Source of the DNA: Mucispirillum schaedleri ASF457
GTDB lineage: Bacteria > Chrysiogenota > Deferribacteres > Deferribacterales > Mucispirillaceae
Length of the DNA stretch: 64,000 bases
Direction: 5' to 3'
Assembly: GCF_000487995.2 (NCBI RefSeq)
Contig: NZ_CP097562.1
Location: 1,671,001-1,735,000 of the forward strand
Shown here: piece by piece, positions 1-9,377 of the stretch
How the letters are laid out: every line of letters starts with the position of its first letter
Numbering within the stretch: position 1 is the first letter of the stretch
Program-made: the position numbers and the translations under genes
The notes under the pieces: generated by a model
Databases searched by the model: none
What the model was told of the DNA's origin: nothing
What the model saw: the letters and a program-made list of their open reading frames with translations, nothing else

Positions 1-1151
1 AAGGCAAAGATGCTAATATAGAATATCTTTTTGAAAAACCTAATATAAAACCACAACTTTTACCAAATGGTAAAGTAAATTATAGAGAGTTTACAAAATT
101 TATCTTTGTAAGTAAAGACCAGCTTATTATAAAACGCACTCCACCAGATAAAGGCATGGATGGCAGAGATATTTCTGGTAATATAATAAAAGCTCAAGAG
201 GGTATAGATAAAAGTGTAGAAGTAGTTGAAGGAGTATACTCTAATTTAGAGAAAACTGAATACCGCTCAAAATATAATGGTCATATAATATTAAGCGGCA
301 ATACAGTAAGTGTTTTGCCTATGCTGCAGGTTAATGGTGATGTAAATATGCATACAGGCAACCTAAGATTTGAGGGGACTATTCAAATTACAGGCAATGT
401 TCAGTCAGGGTTTATTATTGATGCTGATGATATTATAGTAGATGGTATAGTTGAAAATGCTGAATTAAAAGCATCTAATTCTATTATTATAAAAACAGGA
501 GTTAAGGGTATTATCAATAAAGGCTCTATCAAGGCAGGTGGCAATATTTCAGTAGGATACTGTGAAAATGCAAATATTTCTGCAGGCGGCGAGCTAAGTA
601 TTGAGAAATACTGCTTTAATTCAAATATAGAAGCAGCACAGGTTACTGCTCTTGGTAAAGATACAATTATCAGCGGTGGAGTATTAGATATATTTTCTGA
701 ACTGCATGCTACACATTTAGGCTCAAAAAATTCTGGTAAAATGGAAATTAATCTTGGTTATTCACCACTTTTGCAAAATAAGGCAGAGAAAATCAAAGTT
801 GAAATAAATCAGTTAAGCGAATCTATGGAAAAGATAAATGATGTTTTATCAAAATTAAATATCAAGGACCCTAAAATAAAAAGCAATCCAAAAGTAAAAA
901 TGCTGATTGACAGCTCTGATGCTTTTAAACGCAGACTTCCACTGCTTGAAAGAAAGTATAATGATTTAATGCAGAAATCTGTTTGTGATGCACCTAAAAT
1001 AATAGTGGAAGATATAATATATCCTGGTGTTGAAATTAAAATGTTAAATATTTCAAGAAAAATAAAATCAGAAATGAGCCGTGTAGAATTTACATATAAT
1101 GAGATTTCAAGAGAAATAACAAATAAACCTATACAAAATAGAGAAGTATAA
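1..1151 (+). CDS. FapA-like (DUF342) protein, 5' end outside window
   Basis: The reading frame is open from the first bases, so the N-terminus lies outside the window; about 382 residues are visible. The segment PPDKGMDGRDISGN matches the start of the FapA/DUF342 beta-helix domain, in which a proline-rich turn precedes G-x-DGRD-x-x-GN. Regularly spaced Ile/Val/Gly residues follow, as expected for a right-handed beta-helix. The last third is predicted coiled coil (NKAEKIKVEINQLSESMEKI onward). FapA-family proteins are cytoplasmic polymer-forming proteins; some bind or localise motility and signalling partners, but none is established here. It is followed 37 bp later by the ATPase gene and probably shares its transcript. 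The family call is firm, the role is unknown. Confidence 0.75.
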   Translation, partial: GKDANIEYLFEKPNIKPQLLPNGKVNYREFTKFIFVSKDQLIIKRTPPDKGMDGRDISGNIIKAQEGIDKSVEVVEGVYSNLEKTEYRSKYNGHIILSGNTVSVLPMLQVNGDVNMHTGNLRFEGTIQITGNVQSGFIIDADDIIVDGIVENAELKASNSIIIKTGVKGIINKGSIKAGGNISVGYCENANISAGGELSIEKYCFNSNIEAAQVTALGKDTIISGGVLDIFSELHATHLGSKNSGKMEINLGYSPLLQNKAEKIKVEINQLSESMEKINDVLSKLNIKDPKIKSNPKVKMLIDSSDAFKRRLPLLERKYNDLMQKSVCDAPKIIVEDIIYPGVEIKMLNISRKIKSEMSRVEFTYNEISREITNKPIQNREV

Positions 1152-1188
1152 TAGATATATAAAACAGATAGAGGCATACAAGAAAAAA

Positions 1189-2664
1189 ATGAGAACATTT
1201 ACAGAATTTTTTGGCTTTTACCAAGACCCTTTTAAAAGAACTCCTGATGTAGATTTTTACTACCCAACACAAATGCATATAGAGGCATTAGATACTTTAC
1301 AGTATTTAATACATTCTGATGAGCCATTTGCTGTTTTAACAGGGGAGCCCGGCACAGGTAAAACTATTACTATTAAAAAATTTATTAATGAGCTGCCATC
1401 AAATATAGTTTCTGCATATATATTATTTCCAAACCTTACTCCAGAGGAGCTTTTTATGGCAATACTGGAAGATTTTAATATACATGTAGATAAATCACTT
1501 ACTAAAAATGCTCTTTTTGCAAAACTTCGTGATTTTTTAATAGAGATAGGCTCAGAAGGTAAAAAAGCGGTTATTATTATTGATGAGGCACAAAATCTGC
1601 CAAATGAAACTCTGGAAGAACTGCGTCTTTTATCTAATTTGGAAACAGAAAAAGACAAACTTTTAAAAATCATTTTAGCAGGTCAGCCAGAGCTTGATGA
1701 AAAATTAAATGAAGAAAGTTTAAGACAGCTAAAACAGCGTGTAACTTTATATGTTAAACTTGATAATATTAAGCAGGAAGATATAAAAAATTATATTTAT
1801 TCCCACCTTGAAAAAGCTGGTAAAAGTTATGTAAAAATCCACAGTGGAGTTGTTAAGCGTATTGCTAAAATTACAAAAGGTAATCCTAGGCTTATAAATA
1901 CTCTTATGGAAAGAACAATTATTGCTGCTTTTTTAGATAATTCTCATACTATTAATGAAAACCATTTAATAAGTGCATTATCCAGTGTTAATAATGTAAT
2001 GGCAACAGTTCATAAGAAAAAGAGCGGTAAAGCAAAACATACAGTTATTGCAGCAGTTATCGGATGTCTTGCATTATTAGTCGGCTTTTTAGGTGCAGAT
2101 AAAATATTTAATTTAAAAACTGAAAAACCTGCTGCACAAATTGCTGTAAATACTTATACTCCACAGGCAGCAGAAAATACTGCACCAGCAAAGGAATATA
2201 CTGAGAATGCATTAAATAATAATGATATATATACAGATATTACAGCAGAGACCGTGGAAAATAATGCAGCATTAGTGCCAGATAATCAAGAAACTGCAAA
2301 TATTACAGAACAGTATGCTGCAAATAATACAAATCAGCATACTGAAAATATTCAAATAATTCAAACTACACCTTATGTTCCTACGGTTTCGCAAGATGTA
2401 AATAATATTTATCAGGCAGAAGAACAGCCTGTAATAGAAGAACCAGAACCTGTTGTTAATAGACCAAAAGATGTGTATATACTAGCTGATTCTTTAAATG
2501 TGCGTGCAATTCCAAGTCTTGAATCTGCCCGTATTGCATCTGCAACAGTTGGTCAGAAATACGAGTATGTTTCTGAAAATGAAAACTGGGTGCAGATACA
2601 AATTTCACCAATACTTACAGGCTGGGTATTTAAACAGTATGTAAGCATTTCAGAAAGACCATAG
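1189..2664 (+). CDS. ExeA/GspA/MshM-like AAA ATPase with C-terminal SH3 domain
   Basis: 491 residues. An N-terminal AAA domain has Walker A GEPGTGKT at residues 52-59, Walker B VIIIDEAQ near 128-135 and the ExeA-family opening FFGFYQDPF. A single membrane span lies at about 280-300, followed by a long Ala/Asn/Thr/Gln-rich linker and a bacterial SH3 domain (about 425-490, LNVRAIPSLESARIASATVG). This layout matches ExeA/GspA and MshM proteins, which couple cytoplasmic ATP hydrolysis to peptidoglycan-binding modules in secretin or type IV pilus assembly. Here the wall-binding module is SH3 instead of the more usual peptidoglycan_binding_1 domain. No other secretion gene is nearby, so the partner machine is not known. 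Confidence 0.8.
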   Translation: MRTFTEFFGFYQDPFKRTPDVDFYYPTQMHIEALDTLQYLIHSDEPFAVLTGEPGTGKTITIKKFINELPSNIVSAYILFPNLTPEELFMAILEDFNIHVDKSLTKNALFAKLRDFLIEIGSEGKKAVIIIDEAQNLPNETLEELRLLSNLETEKDKLLKIILAGQPELDEKLNEESLRQLKQRVTLYVKLDNIKQEDIKNYIYSHLEKAGKSYVKIHSGVVKRIAKITKGNPRLINTLMERTIIAAFLDNSHTINENHLISALSSVNNVMATVHKKKSGKAKHTVIAAVIGCLALLVGFLGADKIFNLKTEKPAAQIAVNTYTPQAAENTAPAKEYTENALNNNDIYTDITAETVENNAALVPDNQETANITEQYAANNTNQHTENIQIIQTTPYVPTVSQDVNNIYQAEEQPVIEEPEPVVNRPKDVYILADSLNVRAIPSLESARIASATVGQKYEYVSENENWVQIQISPILTGWVFKQYVSISERP

Positions 2665-2673
2665 GGAAATAAA

Positions 2674-4020
2674 ATGAATATTGTTATAGTGGGTGCTGGT
2701 GAAGTCGGCACTCATATTGCATCACAGCTTGTGGCAGAACAAAAAGATGTAGTTATCATAGAAAAAGACCCAGAATGTGCTGCAAAAGCATCTAATATGC
2801 TAGACTGTCTTGTGATAACTGGAGAAGGCTCAAATGTAGATATTCTTAAACAGGCAGGAGCAGAAAATGCAGATATTTTTATTGCTGCTACAAGTGTAGA
2901 TGAAGTAAATATGATATCCTGCTTTGTGGCAGGCAGTGCATTTAATACACCTGTAAAAATAGCCCGTGTAAGAAATGTTGACTATATGCGTGGCGGGCTT
3001 TTAAAAAATTCATCAATTGGTATAGATTACCTTGTAAATCCGGAAATTGAAGCTGCTTTTGATATTGTGCAGACAGTTCTGCATGGTGCATCAAGTGGTA
3101 TATTTGCATTTCAAGGAACAAATGCCCAGCTGCGTGACTTTTTAGTAAAGGATGACAGTATTTTTAACGGAGTATTAGTCAAAGATATACGCTCTATTAT
3201 TGACCAGAATTTTATTATAGCAGGTGTTTTGCGTAATGAAATGCTGCATATTCCAAAAGGTGATTTCCAAATCTTAACAGGTGACCATATATATATTGTT
3301 GCTCTTGGCAAATCTTTTAATAAAATATTAACTCGTGCCGGTATGACTGTTGATAAGCTCAAAAGAATAGTGCTTGTAGGTGGTGGATTAATTGGCAAGC
3401 ATATTGCAGGTATGCTTATTGAAGACGGCAAAGATGTTCGTATTATTGAAAAAGATTATGAAAGGTGCAAGGAGCTTTCTGCTCTTTATCCAGAAGCTAC
3501 TGTTATTAATGGCAATATTTCAGACCAGGATGTATTTGAAGAAGAAAATATTGCTTATACTGATGCCATAATTACAACAACTCAAAGCGAAGAGTTAAAT
3601 ATTCTTGCAGGGGTTTATGCAAAAAGCAAGGGTGTAAAACGAGCTGTAGCATTAATTGATAAATTAAACTATACCACTCTAGCTACAAATTTAGGAATAG
3701 ATTCCTGCATTAGTGCTAAACTTAGTTCAGTAGATGCAATACTTAAATTTATCCGTAAAGGAAATATTAAAAATGTATATACAATATTTGAAGGTCAGGC
3801 AGAAGCTATTGAGTTTATAGTTGGCAGCAGTAATAAGAATATTATAGGCAAAAAAATAATGGATTTAAAATTTCCTTCAGGCTGTCTGATTATTGCAGTG
3901 CAGCGTCATAGAAAAACAATTATTCCAACAGGTTCACTTGTAATAGAAGAAGGGGACAGTATTATTACATTTGCAGCTCATGATGAAATAAGCAGGCTTG
4001 AGGAGCTTTTTAATAAATGA
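2674..4020 (+). CDS. trkA: Trk potassium uptake NAD-binding regulatory subunit TrkA
   Basis: 448 residues with two consecutive RCK (TrkA_N plus TrkA_C) units, as in classical TrkA. The nucleotide-binding loops VGAGEVGTHIA (about residues 6-16) and VGGGLIGKHIAG (about 235-246) each begin a Rossmann fold. TrkA is the cytoplasmic gating ring of the Trk/Ktr potassium channel and binds NAD(H) or ATP. Its stop codon overlaps the start of trkH by 4 bp (ATGA), so the two subunits are translationally coupled. It starts 9 bp after the ATPase gene with a GGGAAA-type ribosome site. Assignment is secure. Confidence 0.95.
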   Translation: MNIVIVGAGEVGTHIASQLVAEQKDVVIIEKDPECAAKASNMLDCLVITGEGSNVDILKQAGAENADIFIAATSVDEVNMISCFVAGSAFNTPVKIARVRNVDYMRGGLLKNSSIGIDYLVNPEIEAAFDIVQTVLHGASSGIFAFQGTNAQLRDFLVKDDSIFNGVLVKDIRSIIDQNFIIAGVLRNEMLHIPKGDFQILTGDHIYIVALGKSFNKILTRAGMTVDKLKRIVLVGGGLIGKHIAGMLIEDGKDVRIIEKDYERCKELSALYPEATVINGNISDQDVFEEENIAYTDAIITTTQSEELNILAGVYAKSKGVKRAVALIDKLNYTTLATNLGIDSCISAKLSSVDAILKFIRKGNIKNVYTIFEGQAEAIEFIVGSSNKNIIGKKIMDLKFPSGCLIIAVQRHRKTIIPTGSLVIEEGDSIITFAAHDEISRLEELFNK

Positions 4021-5507
4021 TACACCAGTTAAGATTAATATTACGACCTATTGTATTTATTAACTTAATACTTTCATGTTTTATGGGTTTTTGTGGTATC
4101 TACGCACTTATTTATAGTGAACATAATGAGGCTGTATCTTTTTTTCAAACAATGGCTGTAATTATTATCTTATCTGCTGTTTTTGCTTTTTTTTCAAAAA
4201 GCAGAGAGAAAAAAAGTATTACAATAAGAAGCGGTTTTGTGCTTGTTGTGTTTATATGGGTGTTTACATGTATTGTTGGTGCACTTCCATATTATGTATC
4301 AGGTGCAATGTCTAATATATATGATGCAATATTTGAATCTGCTTCTGGATTTACAACAGTAGGTGCATCTATTTTGTCAGATATAGAAGGGCTGCCAAAA
4401 TCTATTCTTTTATGGCGGGCAATTTCTCACTGGATGGGTGGTGGCGGAATAATTGTATTATCAGTTGCAATACTTCCACTTTTAGGTATTGGCGGCACCC
4501 ATCTTATGCATGTAGAAACAACAGGTGTTACAAAGGAAAAGCTTACTCCACGCATAACTCAGACTGCAAAATATATATGGATATTATATCTTTCATTAAA
4601 TATTATAGGTATAGTGCTGCTTTCTTATGGCGGAATGAATCTGCTTGATGCTTTTACTCATGCGTCAAGTGCTATTGCAACAGGTGGCTTTTCTAATAAA
4701 AATAATTCAGTTGCATATTTTTCATCAGCATATATTGACTGGGTTTTAACAGTATTTATGTATATTGGCTCACTTAATTTTTTAGTATTAATAAAAACTG
4801 TTCGCGGTAATTTTAAAAGTATAATAAATGATTCTGAAATAAAGTTTTTTACACTGATTATAGTTTTAATATCTGCATTAGTTTCCATTTTCTTATATAT
4901 TCAGCCAAATGGGTTTACTGGAATGGATGGAAAAACTTATACATCTTTATTAGATGCAGTAAGGTTTGGCACATTTCAGGTAGTGTCAGTTATCAGCACA
5001 ACAGGTTATGCAACAGCAGATTATAATTTATGGCACCCAGCTGCTCAAATATTAATATTTGTGCTGTTTTTTATTGGCGGTTCATCTGGCTCTACAAGCG
5101 GTGGTATAAAAGTTATCCGCCATATTATTATGATTAAACAGGCAGTAATAAATATAAAATCTCTCATACATCCAAAAGGTGTTTTTACAATGCGTCTTAA
5201 TGGAAACCCTGTATCTAATAAAGTAGTTATTACTGTTATGGGTTTTATTGTGGTTTATATGGTTACTTTATTTGTCGGTGCATTTATTGTAGCATTAAGC
5301 GGAGTAGTTACACCAACTGAAGCACTTGGTGCAATGCTTGGCTGCCTTGGCACTGTTGGACCCGGTTTTGGAGCATTAGGACCTGCAAGTAATTACGGAT
5401 TTCTGCCAGACTTTGTAAAATTAACTCTTTCTATATCAATGATTATAGGTCGTTTAGAATTATTTACTGTATTTATTCTTTTCAGTCCATGGTTTTGGAA
5501 AAAATGA
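4017..5507 (+). CDS. trkH: Trk potassium uptake transmembrane subunit TrkH
   Basis: 496 residues, highly hydrophobic, with the four pseudo-repeats (M1-P-M2) of the SKT potassium transporters. The four selectivity-filter loops are visible as SGFTTVGAS, AIATGGFS, ISTTGYATAD and GTVGPGFG. A Gly/Ser-rich stretch (GGSSGSTSGGIK) corresponds to the intramembrane gate loop of M2 in repeat 3. It starts inside the trkA stop (ATGA). TrkH forms the pore of the inner-membrane potassium channel regulated by TrkA. Its own stop overlaps the probable hypF start. Confidence 0.95.
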   Translation: MIHQLRLILRPIVFINLILSCFMGFCGIYALIYSEHNEAVSFFQTMAVIIILSAVFAFFSKSREKKSITIRSGFVLVVFIWVFTCIVGALPYYVSGAMSNIYDAIFESASGFTTVGASILSDIEGLPKSILLWRAISHWMGGGGIIVLSVAILPLLGIGGTHLMHVETTGVTKEKLTPRITQTAKYIWILYLSLNIIGIVLLSYGGMNLLDAFTHASSAIATGGFSNKNNSVAYFSSAYIDWVLTVFMYIGSLNFLVLIKTVRGNFKSIINDSEIKFFTLIIVLISALVSIFLYIQPNGFTGMDGKTYTSLLDAVRFGTFQVVSVISTTGYATADYNLWHPAAQILIFVLFFIGGSSGSTSGGIKVIRHIIMIKQAVINIKSLIHPKGVFTMRLNGNPVSNKVVITVMGFIVVYMVTLFVGAFIVALSGVVTPTEALGAMLGCLGTVGPGFGALGPASNYGFLPDFVKLTLSISMIIGRLELFTVFILFSPWFWKK

Positions 5508-7771
5508 TTACACGGCAGATAACAATACAAGGAATAGTGCAGGGAGTAGGGTTTAGACCTTTTATAAAAAATTTAGCAGACAGTATGCAAATAAAAGGCT
5601 CAGTCATCAATACAAGTATGGGAGTTATTATAAAAGCAAACCTTTGGGATGATGAGCTTGATAAGTTTATTATAAAAATAAAGGAAAATGCACCTGCTTT
5701 ATCCCATATTGCAAGTATTGATATAAAAGATATTAAGCATATAGATTATAATAATTTTTCTATTGAAACTTCAAAAGAGTTAGGAGGCATTACTCTTATA
5801 CCGCCAGATATTGCAGTATGTGATGAATGCAGAAGCGAAATTTTAGATATAAGTGAAAGAAGATTTTTCTACCCATTTACTAACTGCACAAACTGCGGAC
5901 CAAGATATTCTATAATTGAAAAACTTCCCTATGACAGATGCAATACTACAATGAAAGATTTTAAAATGTGTGATGACTGTTATGATGAATACACAAATAC
6001 AAGCGATAGAAGATACCATGCTCAGCCTGCAGCATGTGGGGAATGCGGTCCAAAAGTAACCCTTAACTATAAGGGCAGAATAATTGAAAATCAGGAAGAA
6101 GCCTTTAAAAAAACAGCAGATTATATTGATAATGGCGGCATTGTGGCTGTTAAAGGTTTAGGCGGCTATCATTTAATATGCAGTGCAGAAAACGATAGTG
6201 CAGTATTAAAATTAAGGCAGTTAAAAAAACGCAATACTAAGCCTTTTGCAGTTATGGCAGAAAATATTCAGACTATTAAACGATATGCAGTTATTCCAAA
6301 AATTGTGGAAGATACTCTTAAAAGTGCAGAAAGTCCAATAGTTATTTTTGAATGGTTCAGGCGGCCGTTTTCTGATTATGTATCACCTGATTCAAATAAA
6401 ATAGGCATAATGACAGCATATACTCCACTTCATATTATATTATTTCAGTATATGAAAACAAAATTTATTATAGCTACAAGCGGAAACCATAGAGATGAGC
6501 CTATTGCTAAAAATCAGTCAGAAGCAGAAAAAAATTTAAGTGAATTTACTGATGTTTTTCTGCATCACAGCAGGGAAATTTTTCAAAGAGTAGATGACAG
6601 TGTATGTGCATTAGCTGATTATGGCTATATACTTTTCAGGCGGGCAAGGGGCTATGCTCCATATCCTGTTGCACTAAAAAATGATAATCAGGAAGAAATA
6701 TTTGCAGCAGGGGCAAACCTTAAAAGCTCACTGCTCTTTTATAAATCAGGTTTTGCGTTTTTAAGCCAGTATATTGGTGATTTAGACAATATTGAAACAG
6801 AGCAGATGTATGAAGAAGTGCATAATAATATGAAGTCACTTTTTAATATTAACCCATCTGCTGCAATAGTTGATTATCACAGCCAGTATCGCTCTACAGT
6901 TTTTGCAGAAAATAAATATAAAAAAATATATAAAGTGCAGCATCATACCGCCCATTTTGCATCATGTCTTGCAGAAAATTCATATTATGATAATGCAGTA
7001 GGGATAGTTATGGATGGTTTTGGATTAGGGGCAGACAATAAAGCATGGGGTGGGGAAATATTTGTAAAAGAAAAAAATATTATTACAAGATATGCTCATA
7101 TAGAAAATTATATTCAGCCGGGGCTTGATTCTGCTGCTAAAAACCCTGTCCGTATGGTTATATCATACCTTTATACTGAAAATCTGCTTGATAAAATAAT
7201 GGATAAGTTTACATATTCAGGATATACTTGCGAGCAGGAAGTATCACTTATAAAAATGGCAGTTGATAATAGAATAAATTCTATAGAAACAAGTGCAGCA
7301 GGCAGGCTTTTTGAAAGTGCAGGTTCACTTGTTTTAAATAAACGCTCAAATGAATATGAAGGCGAGCTTGCTGTTTTATTTGAAAACTATGCCTGTAAAG
7401 ATATAAAAGAAAGCTATAATTTTTTGTATGAAGATAATAAAATAAAGCTTTCAAAAGTATTTGAAGAAATGGTAGATGATATATTAAATAATCAGGATAT
7501 TAAAATAATTTCATCAAAATTTCATAACGGCTTTGCAAATGTTATATATGATATTTGTGTTGATATTAGGAATAAATTCGGTATTACAGCTGCTGCACTA
7601 TCAGGCGGTGTTATGCAGAATATATTTTTAAGCAGTAAAATATATAATATGCTTACAAAGGATGGTTTTATAGTTCTTACCCATAAAAAAGTCCCTGCAA
7701 ATGATGCTGGCATTGCATTAGGTCAGCTATACTGCTGTCTTAATAATATTATATTAAAAAGTGTAGAATAA
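5504..7771 (+). CDS. hypF: [NiFe]-hydrogenase maturation carbamoyltransferase HypF
   Basis: About 755 residues with the complete HypF domain order. An acylphosphatase domain carries VQGVGFRPF. A double zinc finger has CDEC, CTNCG, CDDC and CGECG pairs. A YrdC-like domain follows, then a Kae1-like domain with the metal-binding histidines in HHTAHFASCL. HypF makes thiocarbamate on HypE from carbamoyl phosphate, the source of the cyanide ligands of the NiFe centre. I chose ATG 5504 (ATGA overlap with trkH) because the acylphosphatase fold begins at once; an in-frame ATG at 5489 is possible. No other hyp gene is present, so the rest of the set must lie elsewhere. Confidence 0.95.
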   Translation: MITRQITIQGIVQGVGFRPFIKNLADSMQIKGSVINTSMGVIIKANLWDDELDKFIIKIKENAPALSHIASIDIKDIKHIDYNNFSIETSKELGGITLIPPDIAVCDECRSEILDISERRFFYPFTNCTNCGPRYSIIEKLPYDRCNTTMKDFKMCDDCYDEYTNTSDRRYHAQPAACGECGPKVTLNYKGRIIENQEEAFKKTADYIDNGGIVAVKGLGGYHLICSAENDSAVLKLRQLKKRNTKPFAVMAENIQTIKRYAVIPKIVEDTLKSAESPIVIFEWFRRPFSDYVSPDSNKIGIMTAYTPLHIILFQYMKTKFIIATSGNHRDEPIAKNQSEAEKNLSEFTDVFLHHSREIFQRVDDSVCALADYGYILFRRARGYAPYPVALKNDNQEEIFAAGANLKSSLLFYKSGFAFLSQYIGDLDNIETEQMYEEVHNNMKSLFNINPSAAIVDYHSQYRSTVFAENKYKKIYKVQHHTAHFASCLAENSYYDNAVGIVMDGFGLGADNKAWGGEIFVKEKNIITRYAHIENYIQPGLDSAAKNPVRMVISYLYTENLLDKIMDKFTYSGYTCEQEVSLIKMAVDNRINSIETSAAGRLFESAGSLVLNKRSNEYEGELAVLFENYACKDIKESYNFLYEDNKIKLSKVFEEMVDDILNNQDIKIISSKFHNGFANVIYDICVDIRNKFGITAAALSGGVMQNIFLSSKIYNMLTKDGFIVLTHKKVPANDAGIALGQLYCCLNNIILKSVE

Positions 7772-7849
7772 TATATACTGTTTAAAGCGGAAATAATTAA
7801 TAAACATCTTTCATTATAGTTTACATTTATTACTTTTTTATTAAACTAC

Positions 7850-7878
7850 TTGTTAAATTTTCCGATATAGTGTATTAT
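7850..7878 (+). promoter_or_regulatory. Predicted sigma-70-type promoter of the DUF4340 gene
   Basis: TTGTTA (7850-7855), 17-bp spacer, TATTAT (7873-7878). Transcription would start near 7885, just ahead of the AAGGAGG ribosome site of the gene at 7901. Seen by consensus match only. Confidence 0.45.
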
Positions 7879-7900
7879 TAAAAAAATCAAGGAGGATTTT

Positions 7901-8764
7901 ATGCTGTGGGCTAATATTGGAATTATTGTTTTAGTGTTAATTTTAGCAAGTATATATTTTCTCCCATACAGAAAGCTTAAAGGAAAAGTTTTTAAAAAAC
8001 TTTTGCCAGATCCGTCAGGCATTACTGCTATGGAATATAGAACAGCGGCATACAGCCTGCAGTTGGAAAAGCGAAACGGAATATGGTATATTATAGATTC
8101 TGACTGGGAAGCAGATAAATCAAGAGTTACAAAATTATTAAACAGACTGCGTGATTTAAATGTTGATGAAAGGATAACAGGGTCTCAAGATGACCCAGAA
8201 TTCAACATTGGCAGTAACGGATATTTAATATTAGATTATGAAGGCAAAATTACTAATATTGCAATAGGAAACAGGGTGGAGCATGACGAAGATTATGTTT
8301 ATATTACAAAATCTGGTGACCCTGATATATTAGTTGTTCATTCGGGTGCATTAAGTCTTCTTTCAAAAGATGGTCAAAGTTTTTCTGATACTGTTATTTT
8401 TGAAGCATATTATCCGCAGATAAAAAGTGTGGAAGCAAGTTTAGGCAGTGATTATTTTACACTGCACTGCACTGAAAATGGCTGGCTGATTGATGGAAAA
8501 AATCTTATAAAAGAAGAAAAAGCACAGACTTTTATAGAAACACTTCTTGCTGCAGAAGCTTTAGGGTTTGTAGAAGATGAAAATATTAAACTTCCGCAAA
8601 GACCAACAGCAACAATTACAATGAAAGTAAACAGACGCAGTGTAATAAGATATTTCTTTGCAATACCAAGCCTGCAGGATAAATTTTTAATGCCTTTAAA
8701 GGGCAGAATACTCTATGTAGAAAAAGATGTGGTAAAACAAATCTTTGCTTTTACAGGCAGATAA
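7901..8764 (+). CDS. DUF4340 domain protein, membrane-anchored
   Basis: 287 residues with one N-terminal membrane span (about residues 5-23) and a short Lys-rich linker. The body resembles DUF4340 (LQLEKRNGIWYIID... then INIGSNGYLILDYEGK-type beta repeats). DUF4340 proteins are often found near ABC-2 and gliding-type export genes, but no such neighbour exists here, so the role is open. A perfect AAGGAGG ribosome site and its own promoter support a single-gene unit between hypF and a repeat-filled gap. Confidence 0.7.
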   Translation: MLWANIGIIVLVLILASIYFLPYRKLKGKVFKKLLPDPSGITAMEYRTAAYSLQLEKRNGIWYIIDSDWEADKSRVTKLLNRLRDLNVDERITGSQDDPEFNIGSNGYLILDYEGKITNIAIGNRVEHDEDYVYITKSGDPDILVVHSGALSLLSKDGQSFSDTVIFEAYYPQIKSVEASLGSDYFTLHCTENGWLIDGKNLIKEEKAQTFIETLLAAEALGFVEDENIKLPQRPTATITMKVNRRSVIRYFFAIPSLQDKFLMPLKGRILYVEKDVVKQIFAFTGR

Positions 8765-8829
8765 TTTCGTTTTTATTATAGTTTATAAAGTGGATTAGTC
8801 TAATTTTTTGGATAAATTCAGTATCTTAT

Positions 8830-9070
8830 CTATCCTTTATTTTCAAATTTTATCCAGCTACGGACTTTTGATTCCATCGCTACTCGCTCGGAAAGTCCTT
8901 GCGTCGCAAAAACGGGGTCTTGCCCATGTTAATGGCAAGCTGTTTTCTATACTCGGAGCGGAGCGTAGTAAAAGATGCTCCCCATGAATTTGAAAAAATA
9001 CGCTTGGTCGCAGTAAATGCTCCCGTCACTTTCGCTATGCGACGGGACTTCCTGTCCCTACATTGTCTTG
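8830..9070. repeat. Dispersed 240-bp repeat R1, copy a
   Basis: Closely similar to 20630-20855. Shared landmarks in order: TATCCTTTATT, TCCAGCT, AAAGTCCTTGC, TCGCAAAAACGGGGTCTTG, the hairpin CTTGCC-CAT-TTAAT-GGCAAG, TATACTCGGAGCGGAGC, then GGACTTCCTG. It is richer in GC than its surroundings. Small open frames on both strands run through it but have no ribosome site and are not frame-conserved between copies, so I treat it as non-coding. Each copy is followed directly by a copy of the palindromic repeat R2. Confidence 0.7.
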
Positions 9071-9088
9071 CTGAACCTGATTTTGTGT

Positions 9089-9206
9089 TATACTGAGATT
9101 GATTTACAAGAGAAGTATATAAAAACAAGATAGTTTAAGCATATTATGCTCTGCTGTAATAGATATAATTTAGATTTTTCGCCTTTAAAAATCAGGCTCA
9201 AAATAG
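9089..9206. repeat. Palindromic repeat R2, copy a
   Basis: A diverged member of a roughly 115-bp imperfect palindrome. The left arm resembles TACTGAG...GAAGTATATAAA; the right arm is TTTAGATTTTTCGCC followed by AGGCTCAAAAT. The family consensus arms pair as TCATNNTGAGCCT...GGCGAANNATCTAAA with TTTAGATTTTTCGCC...AGGCTCAAAATGA. It resembles a REP or MITE element more than a gene. Confidence 0.65.
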
Positions 9207-9377
9207 CTGCAAACCAAAATCTTATATTTCAAATTCCTTTTGTTATTTTATCAATAATTTGTGTGTTTTTATAAAAAATTTTATTTGATATATTTATTAT
9301 GCTTTATTTTCTTGCAAAATATTATTATAATCATTTCATATTTTTATAAGATTATTTATATGTATTTGGAGGATAAA

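Larger units (their letters stand above)
8765..9377. other. Gene-free interval filled by repeats R1a and R2a
   Basis: 613 bp without a supportable gene. It holds R1a, R2a and, at the right end, an AT-rich stretch ahead of gpsA. No clear terminator or RNA gene was seen. Confidence 0.6.

Noticed and set aside
8880-9128. Open frames on both strands inside repeat R1a
   Set aside because: No ribosome sites; the equivalent frames in R1b are broken or diverged; the sequence is a repeat.
9261-9377. N-terminal hydrophobic extension of GpsA
   Set aside because: No ribosome site; GGAGG and the Rossmann motif fix the start at TTG 9378.
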